This document shows, one piece after another, positions 1-6,607 of a DNA stretch of 10,239 nucleotides. A program made the position numbers and the translations under genes. The DNA is taken from NCBI GenBank assembly GCA_023392115.1, contig JAEVZT010000133.1, forward strand, positions 1 through 10,239. Reading direction: 5' to 3'. Every line of letters starts with the position of its first letter. Positions within the stretch are counted from its first letter, which is position 1. This DNA comes from Chloroflexota bacterium (GTDB lineage: Bacteria; Chloroflexota; Anaerolineae; Aggregatilineales; Phototrophicaceae). The notes below the pieces were generated by a model, which was not told where the DNA came from, did not search any database, and saw only the letters and a program-made list of their open reading frames with translations.

Positions 1-20
1 ATAATGATGGGCTTTGTGCC

Positions 21-43
21 GCCGTAGGCTCAAAGCCTACGGC
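21..43. repeat. Perfect inverted repeat H1
   Basis: Ten-base arms GCCGTAGGCT (21-30) and AGCCTACGGC (34-43) are exact reverse complements around a three-base CAA loop. The sequence after it is TGTTTC, not a T tract, so it is not a classic intrinsic terminator on this strand. It is the first of four consecutive palindromes in the left intergenic region. Its apex GCTCAAAGC is the reverse complement of the apex of the fourth palindrome (118-126). Confidence 0.85.
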
Positions 44-60
44 TGTTTCAACCCCCTGTA

Positions 61-78
61 AGCCCGCTCAAGCGGGCT
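61..78. repeat. Perfect inverted repeat H2
   Basis: Arms AGCCCGCT (61-68) and AGCGGGCT (71-78) pair perfectly around CA (in RNA, six or seven pairs with a four- to six-base loop is more realistic). No T tract follows. It sits four bases before the terminator hairpin at 83-105, so the two would form back-to-back stems in a transcript read left to right. Confidence 0.85.
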
Positions 79-82
79 GTTC

Positions 83-105
83 AGCCCCGTTCACGGGGCT
101 TTTTT
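83..105 (+). terminator. Rho-independent terminator of an off-window gene
   Basis: Arms AGCCCCGT (83-90) and ACGGGGCT (93-100) are exact reverse complements with a GC-rich stem and a very short loop. The right arm runs straight into a T tract (six Ts, 100-105). This is the standard layout of an intrinsic terminator acting on plus-strand transcription, so a gene probably ends just left of the window. The left side has no A tract, so it should not work well in the opposite direction. Confidence 0.85.
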
Positions 106-110
106 CCGTA

Positions 111-133
111 GCCCGACGCTTTGAGCGTCGGGC
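111..133. repeat. Perfect inverted repeat H4
   Basis: Ten-base arms GCCCGACGCT (111-120) and AGCGTCGGGC (124-133) pair perfectly around TTG. No T tract follows. Its apex GCTTTGAGC is the reverse complement of the H1 apex, and CCGTAG occurs both in the H1 arm (22-27) and just before H4 (106-111), suggesting related sequence modules in opposite orientation. Confidence 0.85.
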
Positions 134-168
134 GGCGCGTCTCAACACTCGGACTTATTAAAACTGTC

Positions 169-223
169 CTGCCCTCAACCGTATGGAGAGGGGCAGCACG
201 ACCGCAGGTTGTGCGGGGTGAGG
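169..223. repeat. Degenerate nested palindrome, possible intergenic repeat element
   Basis: Two adjacent imperfect hairpins are visible: CTGCCCTC (169-176) with GAGGGGCAG (188-196, one bulge), and GCACGACC (196-203) with GGTTGTGC (207-214, one G-T pair). CCTCA (173-177) can also pair with TGAGG (219-223), giving an outer closing stem as an alternative fold. The alternation of CCCTC, GGAGAGGGG and GGGGTGAGG resembles dispersed intergenic palindromes I recall from Chloroflexota genomes. That resemblance is from memory and is not established here. No coding potential is seen between 134 and 250. Confidence 0.4.
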
Positions 224-250
224 TCGCGCTGACGGGGCGCTGGTTCTAAC

Positions 251-279
251 TGGACATCCGTCCGCCGCAGGGCTATACT
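251..279 (+). promoter_or_regulatory. Sigma-70-type promoter giving a leaderless or near-leaderless mRNA
   Basis: A -35 box TGGACA (251-256, five of six to TTGACA) and a -10 box TATACT (274-279, five of six to TATAAT) are separated by exactly 17 bases. Transcription would begin near 286-287. The first glycosyltransferase starts at ATG 288, with a second ATG at 291, so the mRNA would have no room for a Shine-Dalgarno site. No ribosome binding site is visible upstream of 288, which fits. It should drive the four-gene glycosyltransferase block. Confidence 0.7.
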
Positions 280-287
280 CTGCGCCT

Positions 288-1388
288 ATGATGCGGATCG
301 GCATTGACGCGCGTTTAACGCACTACCGCACGGGCGGAATCAGCACGTACATTATCCGTCTGATTGAAGCGCTGGAACGGCTGGATGCGGAGAACGACTA
401 CACGGTGTTTCACAGCCGAAAGATGCGCGCTTCCCTCGTCCGACGCTTTCGCCGCGCTTCCGTGTGGACGCCGTCACATCACCGGCTGGAGCGCCTCGCC
501 TTGACAGTCGAACTCGCTCGCTTTCGCCTTGACGTGCTGCACTCACCCGACTTCATCCCACCGCTGCGCGGCGCGCGCAGGCACGTCATCACGGTACATG
601 ACCTGAACTTCCTGCACTACCCGCAGTTCCTGACCGCCGACAGCCGCCGCTATTACAACGACCAGATCGAGCGCGCCGTCGATCAGGCGAATCACATTCT
701 CGCCGACAGCGAGGCGACACGCCGCGATTTGACGACGATGCTCGACGTGCCGCCGGACAAGATCACGGTTCACATGCTCGCTGCCGACGAACGGTTTCAT
801 CCAGTCGCGCCTGAGGTGCTTGAGCAGTACCGCCGCGATCTCGACCTGCCGCCCGCCTACCTGCTCTACGTCGGCACGTTCGAACCACGCAAGAACATCG
901 GCGGCTTGATCAACGCTTACGCCGCCCTGCTCGACATGCTCCCCGACGCGCCGCCGATCGTCTTAGCCGGCGGGCGCGGCTGGCTGTTCGACGAGACGAT
1001 GGCGCAGATCGAGCAGATGCGCCTCGGCGAGCGCGTCCTGTGGCGCGAAAACGTGCCGGGAGACGCCTTGCCCGCGCTCTACGCCGGCGCGACCGCGCTG
1101 ATCACGCCGTCATTTTACGAGGGCTTCGGCTTGCCTGCGCTCGAAGCAATGGCGTGCGGCACCGTCCCGATCGTCAGCAGCCGCTCCTCGCTGCCGGAAG
1201 TCGTCGGCTCGGTCGGGCTGCTGGTCGATCCCGACGATCCGGCGGATATCGCCCGCGCCATGTACCGCGCCATCACCGACAGCGCGTGGCGTGAAGCGAA
1301 TGAAAAGGCGGGTCTGGCGCGCGCCGCCCAATTCACTTGGGAAGCGACGGCGCGCATCGCTTTATTGGTATACAAAGGTGTCCTTTAG
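288..1388 (+). CDS. GT4-family glycosyltransferase
   Basis: A 366-residue retaining GT-B glycosyltransferase, presumably moving a sugar from a nucleotide sugar onto a lipid-linked or surface glycan at the cytoplasmic face of the membrane. The N-terminal Rossmann domain opens with MRIGIDARL and a glycine-rich GGIST loop. ITVHDLNFL and the HILADSEATRRDL segment are typical of the acceptor-side domain. The C-terminal donor domain begins near residue 192 with YLLYVGTFEPRKN. The E-x7-E signature is intact in EGFGLPALEAMACG (Glu278 and Glu286), followed by SSLPEVVG. Length is normal for the family. The start could be ATG 288 or ATG 291; both fit the leaderless promoter just upstream. It is first of four closely spaced glycosyltransferase genes. 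It resembles mannosyltransferase-type enzymes of O-antigen-like clusters, but donor and acceptor cannot be assigned. Confidence 0.92.
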   Translation: MMRIGIDARLTHYRTGGISTYIIRLIEALERLDAENDYTVFHSRKMRASLVRRFRRASVWTPSHHRLERLALTVELARFRLDVLHSPDFIPPLRGARRHVITVHDLNFLHYPQFLTADSRRYYNDQIERAVDQANHILADSEATRRDLTTMLDVPPDKITVHMLAADERFHPVAPEVLEQYRRDLDLPPAYLLYVGTFEPRKNIGGLINAYAALLDMLPDAPPIVLAGGRGWLFDETMAQIEQMRLGERVLWRENVPGDALPALYAGATALITPSFYEGFGLPALEAMACGTVPIVSSRSSLPEVVGSVGLLVDPDDPADIARAMYRAITDSAWREANEKAGLARAAQFTWEATARIALLVYKGVL

Positions 1389-1393
1389 ACGTT

Positions 1394-2614
1394 ATGCGAG
1401 CCTTACTGCTGACTCCCGCGCTGCCCTACCCGCCGCATCAGGGCGGCGCTTTACGCAACTACGGCATCCTGCGCGGTCTGCACGACGCGAAGCACGAGAT
1501 TTCCCTGTTCAGCTTCCATGACGGCAGTCTGGCGGTCGACGCGACCCCGCTGCCGGAAATCTGCGAGCGGATCATCACCGTGACGCCGCCCGCGCGCAGC
1601 ATCGCCCACCGCCTGCGCGATCTCGCCCTGACGCGCCAGCCGGATCTCGTGCGGCGGCTGGAAACGTCCGAAGCGCGCGACCGACTGCGCGCCCTGCTGA
1701 CGAGCAGCCGCTTCGACCTGATCCAGTTCGAAGGGCTGGAGATGGCGATCTACCTGCCGCTTGCCCGCCAATACCAGCCAAACGCCAAGCTGATCTACGA
1801 CGCGCACAACGCCGAATACGCGCTGCAAAACACGATCGCCTCGGTCGAGGAACAGAGCCGCAAGCGCCTTGCAGCCGCCATCTATTCGCGCGTGCAGGCG
1901 CGGCGGATCGCCCGCTTCGAACGCGCGATCTGCGCTCAAGCGGACGGCGTGATCGCCGTGTCGGGGGAGGACGCCGACGCGCTCAAGCCCTTCCGCATCG
2001 ACCGGCAGGTCTACGTCGTGCCGAACGGCATTTTCGTCGATCACTACACCGATCCGCCGCAGCGGCGGCTGGAACTCGGCGAGCATGTGCTCGTCTTCAC
2101 CGGCAAAATGGATTACCGTCCGAACGTCGACGCGATGCAGTGGTTCACCGGCTCGGTACTGCCGCTGATCCACGAGCGCATCCCCGACGCGCGGCTGTAC
2201 ATCGTCGGGCAAAAGCCGCACGCCAGCCTGCAAACGCTGCGCGAAATGGATCAAGTTGAGGTGACGGGCTGGGTCGCGGAGATTCAGCCGTTCCTGCATG
2301 CTGCCGGGGTTTACATCGCCCCGCTCCGAATGGGCAGCGGCACGCGCCTGAAAATCCTCGAAGCGATGGCGGCGGGCTGCGCAGTCGTCGCCACGTCGAT
2401 CGCCGTCGCGGGCTTGCAGGCGGAAGCGCGCCGCGCGATGATCATCGCCGACAGCGAAGGAGACTTCGCCAACGCGGTGATCCGCCTACTGCAAGACCCG
2501 GCGCAACGGCAGAAGCTCGGCGGCGAGGCGCGGACGATCGTCCGCAAGTATTACGACTGGTCGGCGCTGATTCCCTGCCTGCTCGATATTTACGGGGAAA
2601 TCGGGGTTGGATAG
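1394..2614 (+). CDS. GT4-like glycosyltransferase, second gene of cluster
   Basis: A 406-residue GT-B fold glycosyltransferase from ATG 1394, five bases after the stop of the previous gene. I chose this start because MRALLLTPALPYPPHQGG is the usual family N-terminus; an in-frame TTG at 1337 would add 19 residues encoded over the end of the upstream gene. The donor-side acceptor loop GGALRNYG lies near residues 16-23, IYDAHNAEYAL is the mid-N-domain motif, and VYVVPNGIFVDHY marks the interdomain link. The C-domain begins with HVLVFTGKMDYRPN. The usual E-x7-E motif is modified: in GSGTRLKILEAMAAG the first Glu is Ser315 while Glu323 is kept. This variant is familiar in a GT4 subgroup and does not by itself mean the enzyme is dead. 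Shine-Dalgarno is weak; AAAGG (1374-1378) is 15 bases upstream and inside a small AAAGG-TGT-CCTTT palindrome, so translational coupling is likely. Confidence 0.9.
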   Translation: MRALLLTPALPYPPHQGGALRNYGILRGLHDAKHEISLFSFHDGSLAVDATPLPEICERIITVTPPARSIAHRLRDLALTRQPDLVRRLETSEARDRLRALLTSSRFDLIQFEGLEMAIYLPLARQYQPNAKLIYDAHNAEYALQNTIASVEEQSRKRLAAAIYSRVQARRIARFERAICAQADGVIAVSGEDADALKPFRIDRQVYVVPNGIFVDHYTDPPQRRLELGEHVLVFTGKMDYRPNVDAMQWFTGSVLPLIHERIPDARLYIVGQKPHASLQTLREMDQVEVTGWVAEIQPFLHAAGVYIAPLRMGSGTRLKILEAMAAGCAVVATSIAVAGLQAEARRAMIIADSEGDFANAVIRLLQDPAQRQKLGGEARTIVRKYYDWSALIPCLLDIYGEIGVG

Positions 2615-3806
2615 AGAAGCGCTCGTCCTTCGCAACCGGCGCATGGCGGAAGCGTTTCACACGCTGCCGCTCAAGCACCGCGTCCGGCGCGGGCTGCTCC
2701 AACTCGCCGGCAGGCTGCCGATCCTCGGACAGCGTAAGGGCGACGTCAACCGTATCCTGCTCATTCGACCCGATCATCTCGGCGACGTGCTGCTGACAAC
2801 CCCAGCAATCGGCGCGCTCCGCGCCGCCTGCCCCGACGCAGAAATTCACGCGCTCGTCGGTCCTTGGTCGGCGGATGTCCTTGCGAATTGCGACGACGTT
2901 GACGCGGTGCTGACGCTGCCGTTTCCCGGTTTCAGCCGGACGCCACAGCCCAACTGGCGCTCGCCGTACAGCTTGGCAATCCGTTCGGCGCGCCACCTGC
3001 GCCGGATCGGCTACAGCAGCGCGATTATCTTCCGCCCCGATCACTGGTGGGGCGCGATGCTGGCGCGCTTCGCCGGAATCCCGCAGCGTATCGGCTATAA
3101 CCTGCCCGATGTCGCGCCGTTCCTGACCGACGCCATCCCCTTCGAGCGCCAACATGCAGTTGTCCAGAGCGCGCGCCTCGTCGAACGGCTGACAGGCACA
3201 CCGCTGCCCGCCGATCTGCCGCTGCATTTCCCCGTCGCCGGTGACGATCGCGGCTGGATTGACGGCTATCTCGACCAGTGGGGGTTAGAGCCGGGACAGC
3301 GGTTGTTCGTCATACATCCCGGCTCAGGGACGTGGGTCAAACGCTGGGACGGGTTGAAATGGGCGCAGGTCGCCGACACGCTGGCGGATCAGCTAGACGC
3401 AGCGGTCGTCTTCACCGGCGGCGATCACGAGATGGCGCTCGTCCACAACATCACCGACGCCATGCGCCACCGGGCGTGTATCATGGTCGGCGAGACACAC
3501 GTCGGGACGCTGGCAGCGCTGTTTGAACGGGCGCTCGTCGTCTTGGGACCCGACAGCGGACCGCTGCACCTCGCCGCCGCCGTCGGCACGCCAACCGTGT
3601 CGCTCTTCGGTCCCGCCGATCCGGTCGAGTTTCGCCCATGGGGCGCGCCGGAACGGCACTTCGTCCTCACGTCAAACATCGGCTGTCGCCCCTGCCGCGT
3701 CCTCGACTGGGGCAGCGCCGACCCGAAATATCACCCGTGTGTCCGCGAAATCTTCATCGGGCAGGTGCTTGAAGCCGCTCGCCGCGCCGCTAGCCCAAGC
3801 GACTAG
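2607..3806 (+). CDS. GT9-family (heptosyltransferase-like) glycosyltransferase
   Basis: A 399-residue GT9 protein, the family of ADP-heptose:LPS heptosyltransferases. Residues about 48-90 hold the classic N-terminal motif (RILLIRPDHLGDVLLTTPAI). The nucleotide-sugar domain starts near residue 234 with FVIHPGSGTWVKRW and carries the diagnostic GPDSGPLHLAAAVGTPTVSL stretch, with D316-SGPLH. FGPADPVEFRPWG follows. A late Cys set, C360-R-P-C363 and C378, matches the C-x2-C...C-x3-I pattern of many GT9 proteins. If the host is a Chloroflexota without LPS, the donor is probably not used for a lipid A core but for another surface glycan. The TTG start overlaps the upstream stop by 8 nt and has only a weak GGGG signal; ATG 2643 is the alternative and would drop 12 residues that carry no conserved motif. 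Overlap suggests coupling within the operon. Confidence 0.9.
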   Translation: MDREALVLRNRRMAEAFHTLPLKHRVRRGLLQLAGRLPILGQRKGDVNRILLIRPDHLGDVLLTTPAIGALRAACPDAEIHALVGPWSADVLANCDDVDAVLTLPFPGFSRTPQPNWRSPYSLAIRSARHLRRIGYSSAIIFRPDHWWGAMLARFAGIPQRIGYNLPDVAPFLTDAIPFERQHAVVQSARLVERLTGTPLPADLPLHFPVAGDDRGWIDGYLDQWGLEPGQRLFVIHPGSGTWVKRWDGLKWAQVADTLADQLDAAVVFTGGDHEMALVHNITDAMRHRACIMVGETHVGTLAALFERALVVLGPDSGPLHLAAAVGTPTVSLFGPADPVEFRPWGAPERHFVLTSNIGCRPCRVLDWGSADPKYHPCVREIFIGQVLEAARRAASPSD

Positions 3807-3807
3807 C

Positions 3808-5748
3808 ATGTCCAACAGGCAACCATCACCGCTAATCGCTGATAGGGAGTCATCCCCCGTGATCACGGCAAACCGCGTTAAATTGGCTTCATCTTTGTTA
3901 CTGCTCGGTGTGCTGGTTCTTGTAGCGTTTCTTGCAGTCTTTCACGGTTTACAAGGATTTCGCGCGCGCGGTTTGTCACCGGATGACTGGGTGTTTGCCA
4001 GTGTCGCCCGCGTCATAAATGACGGTGGACTTCCATACCGCGACGCGTGGGATCACAAGCCGCCCATGATCTATCTGTATTTAAGCCCGTTCCTGAGTCT
4101 ATTCGGGAATGAAGCAGAGTCGGTAAAAATCGCTGCGCTGATGCTTACGATCATCGCTGTTCCTCTCTCAGCGGGTCTGATGTGGGCGCTAAGCCGAAGT
4201 CGGGTCGCAGCCTTCGCAGCAGGTTTGCTGACGGCTATCTTCGCCACCATCCGCTTAACGATGGCGGGCGCCGATACGGTGACGCTCATGTCGGCATTCA
4301 CGGCGGCGGCGATGCTGGCAGCGGCGATCAGCCGTGGACGCGCAGCGTATCTCGTCTTGGCGGGTGCACTGTTCGCAGCCGGATTCTTCTCCAAACAGGT
4401 CAATCTGTTCGAGTTTCCCGCGCTCCTGCTCCTCGCTGCATGGCAGTTTCCAAAGCGCCGCATCATCAGCATCACTGCGATCGCAGCTGGCTTCGCCGTC
4501 CTCATCGTCGCCTTTATCCTCATCGCCTCCCAGCAGGGTATTCTTGAACAAGCATGGTATCAGGCGTTTGAAACCAACTTTCTATACACTGCCGAACGTT
4601 CAGGAATATGGCATCTCCGGCAGGAGGGCATCGAACTATTCCAGAGATACTTTCTGACGAGCGCGCTGCCTTTCCTCGCGCCGCTGTTGCTGTTGGCGCT
4701 GCCACTGCTCCTGCTATGGCGTTCCTCGAAGCCGCGCCTCGTCGCCTTCAGCCTCTTCTGGCTGCTGCTGGCGACGCTCGGCGCGTCAATCGGACGGGCA
4801 TGGCGTATCGACTATTTCTTTCAGGTACTCACACCACTCATTCTGCTTGCAGCGCTCAGCATTGACGCGATATATAAGCAGCCAACATGGGTGAAAATCG
4901 CCGCCAGCGCCATCATCTTGATCGCCGGAACGGACTATGCCCAACGTTTTGGACAATCGGCGTGGTGGGATGCAAATTTACCCGAACGCTTGCCCCCCGT
5001 CACTGACTACGTCAACGCGCATTCGGAGCAGCATGACTGCGTCTGGTACTGGGGCGATGCTTCACGCGTGGGTCTATACACCGGCAGGCAGAGCTGCAGC
5101 GGTTTCATTTACCCTGCCCCGATGATGGTGCTCGAAGCGTTTGACACCAATCGCAACCGCGTGGATTACCTGCGGAACTTATATTTTGAGGAACCCGCAC
5201 TCCATGTTCGAGACGACACATGGGGGTATTTCCCTGAACTCCAACGTTATGCCGACCGCTATCTTGGCGAATTGGCGCTTGAAACGCCCGATTATCAGGT
5301 GTTCGCCGTCAACATGGAGAAGCGCACCCGGCACGATGTGCGCTTTGGCGACAGCATCGAGCTGATCGGTTCGGATACGCGAGGCGACGAACCTTACTGC
5401 GCGGGTCAGCAGTTTGAACTCGCGCAAACGTGGTCAGTCCGCCAGCCGATCGACCGGTACTATCAGATGTTCTTGCACGTTGTACCCGAAAACGGATCGG
5501 AGATCGTCAGCCAGTACGACGGCGCGCCGTCGAGCGAACGCCCGACAGACACATGGACGGTGCCGGGTCATATTATCTTCGGCGATTTCGCGGCGCTCAC
5601 CCTGCCAGATCTGCCCGGCACGTATGCCGTCAACACTGGGTTCTATGACTATGAAACGCTGGAGCGCCTGTCCGTGAGCGACGCAAGCGGAAACCCGATC
5701 GGCAACAGCTACCGGCTGCTCACGCTGCAAGTTGAAGAGTGTGAATGA
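3808..5748 (+). CDS. GT39/PMT-like polytopic membrane glycosyltransferase with C-terminal beta domain
   Basis: A 646-residue integral membrane glycosyltransferase of the ArnT/PMT (GT-C) type, which uses a polyprenyl-phosphate sugar outside the cytoplasmic membrane. A first hydrophobic helix (about 26-46) is followed by a loop with the acidic pair Asp59-Asp60, then GGLPYRDAWDHKPPMIY (73-89), the GT39 signature. Further hydrophobic segments run to about residue 373. A soluble part follows. Its last 135 or so residues (about 510-643: VRFGDSIELIG, QMFLHVV, TDTWTVPG, LPDLPGTYAVNTGFYD) look like a beta-sandwich domain that I associate with Chloroflexota membrane glycosyltransferases. ATG 3808 lies one base after the GT9 stop and has no Shine-Dalgarno. 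GTG 3859 has a good one (AGGGAG, 3844-3849) and would give a protein beginning just before the first helix. The substrate is unknown; no terminator follows. Confidence 0.88.
   Translation: MSNRQPSPLIADRESSPVITANRVKLASSLLLLGVLVLVAFLAVFHGLQGFRARGLSPDDWVFASVARVINDGGLPYRDAWDHKPPMIYLYLSPFLSLFGNEAESVKIAALMLTIIAVPLSAGLMWALSRSRVAAFAAGLLTAIFATIRLTMAGADTVTLMSAFTAAAMLAAAISRGRAAYLVLAGALFAAGFFSKQVNLFEFPALLLLAAWQFPKRRIISITAIAAGFAVLIVAFILIASQQGILEQAWYQAFETNFLYTAERSGIWHLRQEGIELFQRYFLTSALPFLAPLLLLALPLLLLWRSSKPRLVAFSLFWLLLATLGASIGRAWRIDYFFQVLTPLILLAALSIDAIYKQPTWVKIAASAIILIAGTDYAQRFGQSAWWDANLPERLPPVTDYVNAHSEQHDCVWYWGDASRVGLYTGRQSCSGFIYPAPMMVLEAFDTNRNRVDYLRNLYFEEPALHVRDDTWGYFPELQRYADRYLGELALETPDYQVFAVNMEKRTRHDVRFGDSIELIGSDTRGDEPYCAGQQFELAQTWSVRQPIDRYYQMFLHVVPENGSEIVSQYDGAPSSERPTDTWTVPGHIIFGDFAALTLPDLPGTYAVNTGFYDYETLERLSVSDASGNPIGNSYRLLTLQVEECE
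3844..3849 (+). promoter_or_regulatory. Shine-Dalgarno AGGGAG supporting alternative GTG start at 3859
   Basis: AGGGAG ends nine bases before an in-frame GTG at 3859, whereas ATG 3808 has no purine-rich site in front of it. Starting at 3859 would remove 17 polar residues and place the first transmembrane helix right at the N-terminus. The one-base gap between the GT9 stop and ATG 3808 favours coupled initiation there, so the choice is open. Confidence 0.4.
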
Positions 5749-5766
5749 TGGCTGACGCTTGCTCGA

Positions 5767-6573
5767 CTAATCGGGAATCGTGACGCCGCTCAAGTCCTGA
5801 GTCTGCTCAGGATATGCCAGCTTCATGTCTTCCAGCGTCTCGACGATCGTCCGCGTCACGACGAGATTGCGATACCACTTCTTGTTCGCCGGGACGATGT
5901 GCCACGGCGCGTAATCGGTATTGCACCGCGTCAGCGCGTCCTCGTAGGCGCGCATGTAATCATCCCACTGCTGACGCACCGCGAGGTCGCCAACGTTAAA
6001 TTTCCAGTGTTTCGCGGGGTCATCGAGCCGCGCTTGCAGCCGCTTCTTCTGTTCGTCCTTGCTGATGTGCAGGTAGAACTTGAGGATGCGCGTGCCGCCG
6101 TCGTACAGCATGCGTTCAAAGGCGTTGATGTGATCGTAACGCGCCTTCCAGACGTTGTCCGGCACAAGCCCGTTGACGCGGACGACGAGCACGTCTTCGT
6201 AATGGCTGCGGTTGAAAATGCCGATGTAGCCCTTTGGCGGCGTGCGCAGGTGGACGCGCCACAGGAAATCGTGCGCCAATTCGTTCGAGGTTGGCGCTTT
6301 GAAATTCGCGACCGAAACGCCCTGTGGATTGACGCTGTCGAAGACTTTCTTGATCGCGCTGTCCTTACCGCCCGCGTCCATCGCCTGAAACACGACCAGC
6401 AGCGCCTTCGTCCCCTGCGCGTAAAGGATTTCCTGAAGTTCGGTCAGGCGTTCCTCAAGCTGCTTTTCTTCCGCCCGCGCCGACGCCTTGTCGTAGCCGC
6501 CAGTATCGTTCGGGTCGAAGCTGCCCAAGTTGATCTTCGTGCCGGGTTTCGGGTGGAGCGCTTGTTTCGCCAT
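5767..6573 (-). CDS. ppk2: Polyphosphate kinase 2, class III-like (polyP:AMP/ADP phosphotransferase)
   Basis: A 268-residue cytoplasmic PPK2 that transfers phosphate from polyphosphate to nucleotides. The Walker A loop is VVFQAMDAGGKDSAIK (Lys70, with Asp66 nearby) and the Walker B region is IFNRSHYEDVLVVRV (Arg122, Glu126, Asp127). The lid segment RLDDPAKHWKF (182-192) and YAPWHIVPANKKWYRN (221-236) are further family hallmarks. Single-domain length and the sequence pattern closely follow class III enzymes such as that of Meiothermus ruber, as I recall it, which can phosphorylate both AMP and ADP; this class call is an inference. The ATG start has AAGGGA (6583-6588) nine bases upstream. It is the last gene of the minus-strand block, 34 nt after rqcH, and ends 18 nt from the convergent glycosyltransferase gene. 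Linking it to energy supply alongside the respiratory genes is plausible but unproven. Confidence 0.93.
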   Translation of the reverse strand: MAKQALHPKPGTKINLGSFDPNDTGGYDKASARAEEKQLEERLTELQEILYAQGTKALLVVFQAMDAGGKDSAIKKVFDSVNPQGVSVANFKAPTSNELAHDFLWRVHLRTPPKGYIGIFNRSHYEDVLVVRVNGLVPDNVWKARYDHINAFERMLYDGGTRILKFYLHISKDEQKKRLQARLDDPAKHWKFNVGDLAVRQQWDDYMRAYEDALTRCNTDYAPWHIVPANKKWYRNLVVTRTIVETLEDMKLAYPEQTQDLSGVTIPD

Positions 6574-6607
6574 CAGAAATCATCCCTTTTCGCTGCCTGC
6601 TGACCAG

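Noticed and set aside
21..133. CRISPR array
   Set aside because: The four palindromes differ in arm sequence and there are no identical direct repeats with regular spacers, nor any cas gene.
1..287. tRNA or other structured RNA gene in the left intergenic region
   Set aside because: The stems are isolated simple hairpins; I find no cloverleaf layout or conserved T-loop sequence.
1337..1393. TTG start for the second glycosyltransferase
   Set aside because: It would add 19 residues encoded over the conserved end of the first gene; ATG 1394 gives the family-typical N-terminus.
1451..2299. Long open frame on the minus strand (282 residues) opposite the second glycosyltransferase
   Set aside because: Its protein is rich in Arg, Gln and Asp with no recognisable motif, and it lies entirely antisense to a gene with clear family motifs. 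High-GC codon bias produces such shadows.
3523..3807. Upstream extension of the GT39-like gene over the GT9 gene
   Set aside because: The extension is Ser/Arg/Pro-rich with no conserved features and overlaps the best conserved part of GT9; real starts at 3808 or 3859 are available.
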